DNA of 64,000 nucleotides from Solilutibacter pythonis (GTDB lineage Bacteria; Pseudomonadota; Gammaproteobacteria; Xanthomonadales; Xanthomonadaceae): positions 1 to 64,000 of the forward strand of contig NZ_RFLY01000012.1 in NCBI RefSeq assembly GCF_003697345.1. The letters are read 5' to 3'. The notes beneath the pieces are model-generated. The model had not been told where the DNA came from. It searched no databases and saw only the letters and a program-made list of their open reading frames with translations. Positions 27,808-34,851 of this stretch are shown piece after piece; within the stretch, counting starts at the first letter, position 1, and the number at the start of each line of letters is the position of its first letter. The translations under genes were made by a program, and so were the position numbers.

Positions 27808-29310
27808 TCAGTGCCCGCCCGAGGCGTTGCTCGGCTTGGCCTTGCGCGCGGCGGCGGCCTGCTCCTTGCTCACCTGGCCGCCGGGGTTGCCCCAGTTGTT
27901 GAGGACGTAGGTGGAGATGTTGGCCACTTCGTCATCGGTCAGTTGCGCCATCGGCGGCATCACCGAGTTGTAGTCCTTGCCGTTGACCGTCACCGGCCCC
28001 TGCAAGCCGTGCAGGATGATCTCCGGCAGGCGGCCCGGGTTGGCCTTGACGTAGTCGGAGCCGGCCAGCGGCGGGAACACGCCTTCCATGCCCTTGCCGT
28101 CGGCGCCGTGGCAGGTCGAGCAGGTGCCGGCGAAGAGGATCTTGCCGGCGGCGATCTGTTCCTCGCGGGTCAGGTTGCCGGCCTTGGCCGATGCCGCGGC
28201 GGTGGCGACGGCCTGGCGGTTGGGCGCGGCCTGGTCGCCCAGGTAGACCTCGTCCACTTCCTGCCCGGAATAGATCTCCTTGCGTTCCGGCCCCTCGGCC
28301 TGGAGGATCGCCAGCGCGCCCTTGTTGAAGGCGCGGAAGATCGAGTGATCGACCAGCACGTAGCTGCCCGGCACTTCCATGTGGAATTCCATCATCGCCG
28401 CGCCGCCGGCCGGGATCAGCGTGGTCTGCACGTTTTCCTGGAAGTGCTTGCCACCTTCGTACCAGACCTTGTCGAAGATCTCGCCGATCACGTGGAAGCT
28501 CGACACCAGGTTGGGGCCGCCGTTGCCCACGTACAGGCGCACGGTTTCGTCGGTCTTGGCCTTCAGCGCGTTGTCGCCGGTGAGCGAGCCTTCCTTGCCG
28601 TTGAACAGCACGTAGGTGGGATGCTCGTCGATGGCTTTTTCCATGTCGAAGGGCTGGTGTCCCTTTTCGCGGTATTTGCCCGTGGTGTAGAAGTCGCCCT
28701 GCATCACGTAGTACTCGCGATCGACCTTGGGCAGGCCCTCCGGCGGTTCGACCAGGATCAGGCCGTACATGCCGTTGGCGATGTGCATGCCCACCGGCGC
28801 GGTGGCGCAGTGATAGACGTACAGGCCGGCGTTGAGCGCCTTGAAGGTGAACTGGGTCTGGTGGCCGGGCGCGGTGAAGCTGGAGGCCGCGCCGCCGCCG
28901 GGGCCGGTCACGCCATGCAGGTCGATGTTGTGGGGCATCTTGCTGTCGGGCATGTTGCGCAGGTGGAATTCCACCGTGTCGCCCTGGCGCACGCGGATGA
29001 AACTGCCGGGCACGGTGCCGCCGAAGGTCCAGAAGGTGTAGGTGACGCCTTCGGAAATCTCCATTTCCTTTTCCACCACGTCCATTTCCACCACCACCTT
29101 GGCCGGCGCGCTGCGGCCGGTGGCCGGCGGCACCAGCGGCGGGCTGGTCAGTACCGCCTTGACCGGCTCGCCCTGCGGCGGGCCGAAATCGCCGGCGGCC
29201 GAGCCGGTCTTGCCGTGGCTCTCGGCGGGCTTGGCGGTGTCGGAATTCTGTTTGCAGCCGCCGAGCGCGAGCGTGGCGGCGATCAGGAGGCACAAGGTCT
29301 TGCGGTTCAT
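27808..29310 (-). CDS. nirK: Copper nitrite reductase with C-terminal cytochrome c domain
   Basis: The 500-residue protein begins with a lipoprotein signal (LGGC lipobox, Cys19), as in AniA. Two cupredoxin domains follow with type 1 copper ligands in MPHNIDLHG and [16 protein letters not shown], and type 2 copper histidines including HVIGEIF. A C-terminal class I cytochrome c domain carries [12 protein letters not shown] and a distal Met (SVMPPM). It reduces nitrite to NO at the periplasmic face; the fused cytochrome feeds electrons directly to the type 1 copper. Such three-domain NirK enzymes are known from Ralstonia and relatives. AGGGGAAA precedes the ATG at 29310. Confidence 0.95.
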   Translation of the reverse strand: MNRKTLCLLIAATLALGGCKQNSDTAKPAESHGKTGSAAGDFGPPQGEPVKAVLTSPPLVPPATGRSAPAKVVVEMDVVEKEMEISEGVTYTFWTFGGTVPGSFIRVRQGDTVEFHLRNMPDSKMPHNIDLHGVTGPGGGAASSFTAPGHQTQFTFKALNAGLYVYHCATAPVGMHIANGMYGLILVEPPEGLPKVDREYYVMQGDFYTTGKYREKGHQPFDMEKAIDEHPTYVLFNGKEGSLTGDNALKAKTDETVRLYVGNGGPNLVSSFHVIGEIFDKVWYEGGKHFQENVQTTLIPAGGAAMMEFHMEVPGSYVLVDHSIFRAFNKGALAILQAEGPERKEIYSGQEVDEVYLGDQAAPNRQAVATAAASAKAGNLTREEQIAAGKILFAGTCSTCHGADGKGMEGVFPPLAGSDYVKANPGRLPEIILHGLQGPVTVNGKDYNSVMPPMAQLTDDEVANISTYVLNNWGNPGGQVSKEQAAAARKAKPSNASGGH

Positions 29311-29376
29311 CTGGCTTTCCCCTCGGGATGGCGTTGCTATGCGGACCCATGCTGCGCCGCATGGCGCGCTGCGGCG

Positions 29377-29390
29377 ATGACGCAGATCAA
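29377..29390 (-). promoter_or_regulatory. FNR-type box in front of nirK
   Basis: ATGAC-GCAG-ATCAA (TTGAT-CTGC-GTCAT toward nirK), 8 of 10 fixed positions. The centre is 73.5 bp upstream of the ATG; a start at -41.5 would leave a 32-base leader, and CAGCAT at 29354-29349 could be the -10 element. Confidence 0.55.
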
Positions 29391-29486
29391 GTCGAAGCGG
29401 GTTCGATGGCCGGCGCGGTGTGCTTTCGCGTGCTTCCGGGGGGCCGCCGGGTCGGTGCGACGGCCGTGGAAGGGCGGCGCGACGGG

Positions 29487-30881
29487 TCAGATCGCCTTGG
29501 AGAAACGTTGTCTGGCGGGCTCCGGCCGGCTCAGGTAGGCATCGAAGCACATCGCGATGTTGCGCAGCAGCCAGCGCCCGCGCGGCGTGGCCTCGATGGC
29601 GGCCTCGTGCAGCCGCACCAGGCCGTCTTCGGCCAGCGGCGCCAGGCGTTCGATGGCGTCCGCGAAGTAGGCGTCGAAATCGATGTCGTAGCGGCGCTCG
29701 AAGCGGGCCTTGTCGATCCGGCTGTGGCACATCAGTTGTTGGATCAGGTCGCCACGCAGCACGTCGTCCTCCGCCATCGTCAACCCGCGCCAGACCGGCA
29801 GGCGGCCTTCGTCGATGGCCAGTTCCCATTCCGGCAGGGTGCGCGGGTTCTGGCTGAAGCTCTCGCCGATATGGCTGATCGAGGACACGCCCAGCCCGAT
29901 CAGGTCGCTGTCGGCGTGCGTGGTGTAACCCATGAAGTTGCGATGCAGGCTGCCGCGCGCCTGGGCCAATGCCAGTTCGTCGTCGGGCAGGGCGAAGTGA
30001 TCCATGCCGATGTAGCCATAGCCGGCAGCGACGAGCTTGTCGATCGCCAGCCGCAGCAGGGCGATCTTGGTGTCGGCGCTCGGTAGGTCGTAGGCGTTGA
30101 GCTGGCGTTGCGGCTTGAACAGTTCGGGCAGGTGGGCATAGCTGTAGACGGCGAGGCGGTCCGGGCGCAGCGCGACGACCTTGTCCAGAGTCTCGGCGAA
30201 GCCTTCGAGGGTCTGTTTGGGCAGCCCGTAGATCAGATCGACGTTCACCGAATGGAAGCCGTGTTCCCGGCACGCCTCGATCACCGCGCGGGTTTCCTCT
30301 ACGCCCTGGATGCGGTTGATCGCCTTCTGCACTTCCGGGTTGAAATCCTGCACGCCCAGGCTGGCGCGGTTGAAGCCGATCTCCGCCAGCTCGCCGATGT
30401 CGGCCGGGTTGACGAAGCGCGGGTCGAGTTCGATCGAGATGTCGCGGTCGGGGGCGTCGGAGAAACGGAATTGCCGGCGCATCTCGTCGATGATCCCGCG
30501 CAGCTGCGCCGGCGTGAAGAAGTTGGGCGTGCCGCCGCCGAAATGCAACTGGATCACCTCGCGGTCGCGGTCGAACAGGGGCGCGATCATGTCGATCTCG
30601 CGCTTCAGCCGTTCGATGTACGGCGCGCTTTTCGAGAGGTCGCGGGTGATGATGCGGTTGCAGCCGCAATAGAAGCACGGACTCATGCAATACGGCACGT
30701 GGACATAGAGCGAGAGCCGGCGGGGAATCGGGTCGCCGTTGCTTTCGGTGATCACCCCGCGCAGCTCGGTTTCGCCGAAACCGGCGCCGAATTGTGGTGC
30801 GGTGGGGTAGGAGGTATAGCGCGGTCCCGGCTTGTCGTACCGGCGCAGCAGGTCGGGTTCGGGAGAGGCGAAAACAGTCAT
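29487..30881 (-). CDS. hemN: Oxygen-independent coproporphyrinogen III oxidase
   Basis: The 464-residue radical SAM enzyme has the CxxxCxxC cluster motif at Cys65, Cys69, Cys72 ([14 protein letters not shown]) and the HemN-typical [14 protein letters not shown] start. It makes protoporphyrinogen IX without oxygen, supplying haem for the anaerobic respiratory enzymes. The frame opens at 30929, but the FNR-type box covers 30916-30929, so translation must begin downstream; the ATG at 30881 leaves the family-typical N-terminus. Confidence 0.95.
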   Translation of the reverse strand: MTVFASPEPDLLRRYDKPGPRYTSYPTAPQFGAGFGETELRGVITESNGDPIPRRLSLYVHVPYCMSPCFYCGCNRIITRDLSKSAPYIERLKREIDMIAPLFDRDREVIQLHFGGGTPNFFTPAQLRGIIDEMRRQFRFSDAPDRDISIELDPRFVNPADIGELAEIGFNRASLGVQDFNPEVQKAINRIQGVEETRAVIEACREHGFHSVNVDLIYGLPKQTLEGFAETLDKVVALRPDRLAVYSYAHLPELFKPQRQLNAYDLPSADTKIALLRLAIDKLVAAGYGYIGMDHFALPDDELALAQARGSLHRNFMGYTTHADSDLIGLGVSSISHIGESFSQNPRTLPEWELAIDEGRLPVWRGLTMAEDDVLRGDLIQQLMCHSRIDKARFERRYDIDFDAYFADAIERLAPLAEDGLVRLHEAAIEATPRGRWLLRNIAMCFDAYLSRPEPARQRFSKAI

Positions 30882-30915
30882 GCCGGGAGAGTGCCGCATC
30901 GGGTGAGTGGCGGCC

Positions 30916-30929
30916 TTGATGCGGGTCAA
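30916..30929 (-). promoter_or_regulatory. FNR-type box exactly 41.5 bp before the hemN ATG
   Basis: TTGAT-GCGG-GTCAA, 9 of 10 fixed positions of TTGAT-N4-ATCAA. Its centre lies exactly 41.5 bp before the A of the hemN ATG, the spacing of class II FNR promoters relative to +1. CACTCT at 30893-30888 is the only -10 candidate at the right place. No ribosome-binding site is visible, so a leaderless transcript is possible. Confidence 0.65.
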
Positions 30930-30986
30930 TCCGCGTCATGGCCCCGCGCGGGCAGGCCGGAAGGCCCGCGCGGAACCGCTATGGCG

Positions 30987-31286
30987 TCAGCCGCAGGTCA
31001 GCTCGATCACCACGTTGCGTTCGTCCAGCAGCACGTTGAGACGGCTGTCGTCGTAATCCATGGTGGCCGGATCGTTCGCGCCGAGCACGCGTACCCGCCG
31101 GGCGCCGGCGGCGATGCGCGCCTGCTCGCCGGTCTTGGCGTCCGCCATCTTGCCGATGAACTGGCCGACGCGGGCGGTGTCGCAGTGGCCGGTGGGCCGG
31201 GACGCCGTGGCCGGCCGCCCGGGCGCGGCCGCGCAGGCCGAAAGGCAGGCGGCGGCGAGGATGGAAAACGGCGCGCGAATACGCAT
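30987..31286 (-). CDS. I78-type peptidase inhibitor lipoprotein
   Basis: The 99-residue protein starts at the ATG at 31286 with AGGAG in front. It has a signal peptide with an LSAC lipobox, then the inhibitor I78 pattern: HCDTARVGQFIGKMADAKTG, an RRVRVLG strand, TMDYDDSRLNVLLDERN and a C-terminal ELTCG whose Cys can pair with the first. I78 proteins are small inhibitors related to the elastase inhibitor AFLEI. It probably acts in the periplasm against serine proteases. The open frame further upstream has no coding character. Confidence 0.82.
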   Translation of the reverse strand: MRIRAPFSILAAACLSACAAAPGRPATASRPTGHCDTARVGQFIGKMADAKTGEQARIAAGARRVRVLGANDPATMDYDDSRLNVLLDERNVVIELTCG

Positions 31287-31454
31287 GGACGCTCCTGTGA
31301 CGCTGGGGCGGCCAGTGTTGCGCGGCCGGTGTTGCCGGCGGGTCAACACGGGCCGCCCAAACTGAACCGTTGCGGCGAAAAGCGCGATTTTCACGCTTGT
31401 TGCAGGAGGCGCCGCGCAGGCTGGCGGCTCCCCCGCGCGCCGAGGAACACGCAT

Positions 31455-32000
31455 ATGAACGAAAACGCACGCAACACCGGCGGCCTGGTGGCCGAACAAG
31501 CATCGAGCAAGGTGGCGGCGGTGTTTTCCAGCCTGCCGGTCGCCACCGAGGTCGCCCGCCAACTGCGGCAGTCGCTGGGACTGCCGGACGCCCAGGTACG
31601 GGTGATCGCCCCGGGCGAGCCCAACCCCGGCCGCAAACTTCAGCCGGAGAGTCACGGCATCTTCCTCACCATGATCCGTGCGCACGCCAAGCTGGGCATC
31701 GCCGGTGCGGTGCTGGGGGCGCTGCTGTGGCTGCTGCTGCGCGCGCTGGGCGTCACCTTGATCCTCACCACCGGCGGCATCACGCTGGCCATGTTCATCG
31801 TGTTCGGTGCGGTATTCGGCCTGCTGCTGGCCGGTCTCGTCACCTTGCGCCCCGACCACGATGCTTACATCGTCATGGTGCGGGAGGCGATGGGCGAAGG
31901 CCGCAGCGCCGTGGTGGTGCATGCCCTCGACCACGATCAGCGCGATGCAGCCCGCCGCTTCCTGGAAGCGCAGAGCGGCGAGGTGGTATCGACGCTCTGA
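31455..32000 (+). CDS. Two-helix membrane protein, unknown function
   Basis: The 181-residue protein has an N-terminal soluble part resembling a small alpha/beta domain (KVAAVFSSLPVATEVARQLR), two adjacent membrane helices (about 84-130, with LGALLWLLLRALGV and LAMFIVFGAVFGLLLAGLV) and a soluble end with VVVHALDHDQRDAARRF. A soluble-helix-pair-soluble layout of this kind occurs in stress-related envelope proteins, but I cannot name the family. Divergent from the I78 gene across 168 bp. Confidence 0.7.
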   Translation: MNENARNTGGLVAEQASSKVAAVFSSLPVATEVARQLRQSLGLPDAQVRVIAPGEPNPGRKLQPESHGIFLTMIRAHAKLGIAGAVLGALLWLLLRALGVTLILTTGGITLAMFIVFGAVFGLLLAGLVTLRPDHDAYIVMVREAMGEGRSAVVVHALDHDQRDAARRFLEAQSGEVVSTL

Positions 32001-32384
32001 CCGGGCGCGGCCTTGCCGCGCGCCGGCGTGGATGGCTTGGCTTTTTGGCCGGACGGGTCGATCCGTGCGGAACGCCTTGTCGCGCGCCGGCGCGGATGTC
32101 CAGGCTTCCCGGCCCGATGGGCCGATCCGTGCGGAAACGCCTTGCCGCGCGCGCCGGCGTGGATGCCGGGATGTTTCGTCCCGTATCGGCACCTCCCGCG
32201 CGCGGCGCTTGGTCGATGCGTGTCGTGGTGGCGGCCCGGCGCGCCGGTTGGTGATCCGGCCCATGTGTTCGGGCGATGCGTCCGGGGCGAAATGCCCGCC
32301 GCTCCGTAACGATGACGGTGAAACGGCGCGCCGGCCGATGCCTATTCATGCAAATCAAGCACTTGTGCCTGTATCTTGCCGCGC
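32001..32384. repeat. Three imperfect tandem copies of a ~65-bp GC-rich unit
   Basis: This 384-bp gene-free stretch holds three copies of a 24-26 base core at 32011-32034, 32075-32098 and 32140-32165 (CCTTGCCGCGCGCCGGCGTG, then GATG), spaced 64 and 65 bp. The first two units also share GGTCGATCCGTGCGGAA or a one-base variant. The cores can fold on themselves (GCGCGCCGGCGC). The last 200 bases before the next gene hold no repeat; the start of that gene is preceded by a weak ribosome-binding site. Read on either strand the region gives only spurious frames. Confidence 0.65.
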
Positions 32385-33200
32385 ATGAAAAAACTTCACG
32401 CCGTCTTCACCGCGCTGGCCGCGTCCACGCTGGTGAGTTGCACCACCGCGCCCACGCAGCACGTCGTCGCTCCGGCGCCGGTGGTGCGGGCGTCGGTCCT
32501 CACCGTGCCGGCCATCGATCCGCGGCAGTCGCAACTGGAGCGGCTGGAGCGGCTGGCGCCCGATGCCGATCCCGGCGTGTTGGCGCTGGCGCTGGAGGCG
32601 AGGACCTGTGCCGTGGCGTCGGGCGAGGCCGGCGAGGGCGACAAGCTGGCGGTGATCGATTATTCCAAGCCCTCCACCGCCAAGCGGCTATGGGTGTTCG
32701 ATCTGGCCCGCGACGAATTGCTCTACCACGAGCACGTCACCCATGGGCAAGGCAGTGGCGATAATTTCGCCACCCGCTTCTCCAATGCCGAGGGCAGTCA
32801 CCAGACCAGCCTTGGCCTGTACCGCACGGCCGAGACCTACATCGGCGCCAACGGTTATTCGCTGCGCATGGATGGCCTCGATGCCGGCTTCAACGATGCC
32901 GCCCGCCAGCGCGCCATCGTCATGCACGGGGCCTGGTATGCCGAGCCGGATCTCATCGCCAGGCAAGGCCGGCTCGGCCGCAGCCAAGGCTGTCCGGCGC
33001 TGCGCCAGGGCATCGCCCGCCAGGTGATCGACACGCTCAAGGGCAATCAATTGCTGTTCGCCTACGCCGAACAAGGCGATTGGCTGCAAGGCTCGCGTCA
33101 TTTCGGCTGCAAGTCGGGCTTCAGCGCGCGGCGGATCGTCGCCGATGCGCGGGCGATCCGAAGCGGCGTCGCGAGCGCGGTGGCGACCGCCGCCCCGTAG
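32385..33200 (+). CDS. L,D-transpeptidase-fold lipoprotein
   Basis: The 271-residue protein starts at the ATG at 32385. It has a lipoprotein signal (LVSC lipobox, Cys19) and a murein L,D-transpeptidase-type catalytic domain with the His (VMHGAWYAEP) and the catalytic Cys motif GRLGRSQGCPALR. Proteins of this branch would cross-link or anchor peptidoglycan in the periplasm. The FSNAEGSHQTSLGLY segment is conserved in the family. Single gene between the repeat region and convergent yjjJ. Confidence 0.85.
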   Translation: MKKLHAVFTALAASTLVSCTTAPTQHVVAPAPVVRASVLTVPAIDPRQSQLERLERLAPDADPGVLALALEARTCAVASGEAGEGDKLAVIDYSKPSTAKRLWVFDLARDELLYHEHVTHGQGSGDNFATRFSNAEGSHQTSLGLYRTAETYIGANGYSLRMDGLDAGFNDAARQRAIVMHGAWYAEPDLIARQGRLGRSQGCPALRQGIARQVIDTLKGNQLLFAYAEQGDWLQGSRHFGCKSGFSARRIVADARAIRSGVASAVATAAP

Positions 33201-33234
33201 CGAACTCCCGCTCCGGCGAAGCGCGCGGTTCAGT

Positions 33235-34620
33235 TCAGCCGAACCGCCGCAAGGCGGCCTCAAGCGTCGCGAGCGCCTGCCGCGCGATGGGCTTGAAGCC
33301 GTCACTGACCGCCGCTTCGTTTTCCACCGCCCGCCAGAAATCCCGCGCCATCCGTGCCGCTTGCCGCCACGCGCCGAGCTGGGTTGGCAGTGGCGGGGTG
33401 ATTTCGTAATCGCGCGGAACCACTTCGCCCTGGGGATTGGGGCGGAAGCGCATCGGCAGCATGTCGTAGCAGGGCGCCAGCGCCAGCGGGCGCTGGTCGG
33501 CGAGGATCAGTGCGGCGTTGCCGAGGTGCATGTCGTTGTTGCCGATGAGCGTGCCGAACCAGCCGTAAAGGGCCAGCCGTTCGCCGTCGGCGGGCGTCAG
33601 CCAGCCGTCTTCGACCAGCGCCGGGGCGAAGCGCGGCCAGTCGATGCGGCCGTGGCCGTAGAAGGCGGCATCCAGCGCGCCCAGCGACACCAGCCCGCGC
33701 CGGCCCAGCACCGGGGTGCGGTCGAAGCGGGTCGATTCGAGGAATACCCGGCCGGCCGCCTTGAAAAGGCCGGTGCGCGCGGCGGCCAGTCCATGCCGGC
33801 GCAGGATTTCCCCGGCCAGGTGTTCGGTGCGTAGCAGGTCGGCCCAGCGCCGGGCCGAGGGGGTGTCGGCCGCTTCGTTGAACTTGACGATCACCGGGCG
33901 GTGGCCGTCCGCCTCGCGCAAGATCGCGGTGAACTTGGGCTGCTCGCCACCGGCGGAGGAGCCGATTTCCTCGCCGCTCAGGCTGGCCAGGGCCAGGGCC
34001 GGATAGCGTTCCGGGCGCTCGTCCGGGGTGAGCGCGTCGCTTGGCGATAGGCTTTCACCGAGCGCGCGTTCCAGCGCGGCATCGCCCAGGATCAGGTCGC
34101 CGGGCGCGTCCTCGCCGAAGCGCAGTAGGGCGGCGAGGTAATCGTCCGGCCGCCAGACGGTGAGATCAGCTGGCGCGCCGATGTCGGCGGCGACGCGGCG
34201 GGCGAAGGCGCGGCCCAGGAAACCTTGTGGCCGCTGGTCGTCGAGGAACCACGGCAGGCCGGGGTACAGGCCGTTGCGGGCGTCCTCGTGCATGAGCGCC
34301 GGCAGCGGCCGGTCGGGGGCGAGCCACATCGCGTCGCCGTGCAGGGCGTGCAGTTCGCCCAGCCGTTCCGGTCGGGCCTGGGCGTCCAGCCGGTACAGCG
34401 GCCAGTGCCGGCCCAGCGCGGCCACCGGGCGGGTCAGGGCGTAGCGGGTGGCGCGGGCCCGGCCGATCCTGGCGATGCGTCCGTCCGCCAGCGCGGGCCG
34501 CAGCGCGCGCGAGAGCGTCGGTTGGCTGACCCCAAGCGCGGCGGCCAGCGCACTGGCCGGTTGCGGGCCGCCCTGGCGCAGGCGGGCTTCGAGCAGCGGG
34601 AGGCGTTCTGGCTGGGGCAT
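33235..34620 (-). CDS. yjjJ: HipA-family kinase YjjJ with its own winged helix
   Basis: The 461-residue protein starts at the ATG at 34620. The N-terminal 75 residues form a winged-helix-like domain (SALAAALGVSQPTLSRALR); then comes the HipA kinase fold with SSAGGEQPKFTAIL (ATP loop), VIVKFNEA (Lys), GNNDMHLGNAAL (catalytic loop) and CYDMLPM. E. coli YjjJ (HipH) is a HipA-like toxin that carries its DNA-binding part in the same chain. No hipB-type antitoxin gene is adjacent. Two 15-bp direct repeats lie 78-169 bp upstream. Confidence 0.88.
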   Translation of the reverse strand: MPQPERLPLLEARLRQGGPQPASALAAALGVSQPTLSRALRPALADGRIARIGRARATRYALTRPVAALGRHWPLYRLDAQARPERLGELHALHGDAMWLAPDRPLPALMHEDARNGLYPGLPWFLDDQRPQGFLGRAFARRVAADIGAPADLTVWRPDDYLAALLRFGEDAPGDLILGDAALERALGESLSPSDALTPDERPERYPALALASLSGEEIGSSAGGEQPKFTAILREADGHRPVIVKFNEAADTPSARRWADLLRTEHLAGEILRRHGLAAARTGLFKAAGRVFLESTRFDRTPVLGRRGLVSLGALDAAFYGHGRIDWPRFAPALVEDGWLTPADGERLALYGWFGTLIGNNDMHLGNAALILADQRPLALAPCYDMLPMRFRPNPQGEVVPRDYEITPPLPTQLGAWRQAARMARDFWRAVENEAAVSDGFKPIARQALATLEAALRRFG

Positions 34621-34697
34621 GGCGGTGAATGGATAGGCTGCCGATACCGGAGAAAAATCCTCGCGGACTCTTCGACATGGATTCCGATGCGATTTCA

Positions 34698-34789
34698 ATG
34701 AATAGATACTTGAATCGATACTACCGGCTCCTGTTCATATGAATCAACGGCTTGGGAGAAATTTCTGTAAATTCATGAATAGATACTTG
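34698..34789. repeat. Two 15-bp direct repeats upstream of yjjJ
   Basis: ATGAATAGATACTTG occurs at 34698-34712 and again at 34775-34789 (77 bp apart), each followed by (A/G)AT. The AT-rich spacer also contains the palindromes TTCATATGAA (34734-34743) and ATTCATGAAT (34771-34780). The stretch lies between the yjjJ start and the end of the next gene and is unlike the GC-rich surroundings, so it looks like an operator region for yjjJ. Confidence 0.55.
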
Positions 34790-34798
34790 GATAAATGG

Positions 34799-34823
34799 AA
34801 CGCCCCGCGATGGGCGGGGTGTT
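34799..34823 (-). terminator. Hairpin after the oxidoreductase pseudogene
   Basis: Ten-base arms (34799-34808 and 34814-34823, one G-T pair) around a 5-base loop, 29 bp beyond the minus-strand stop at 34852 and followed on that strand by an AT-rich stretch. Confidence 0.7.
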
Positions 34824-34851
34824 GGTTCGTCCATGCGATGGTGGCGATGCT

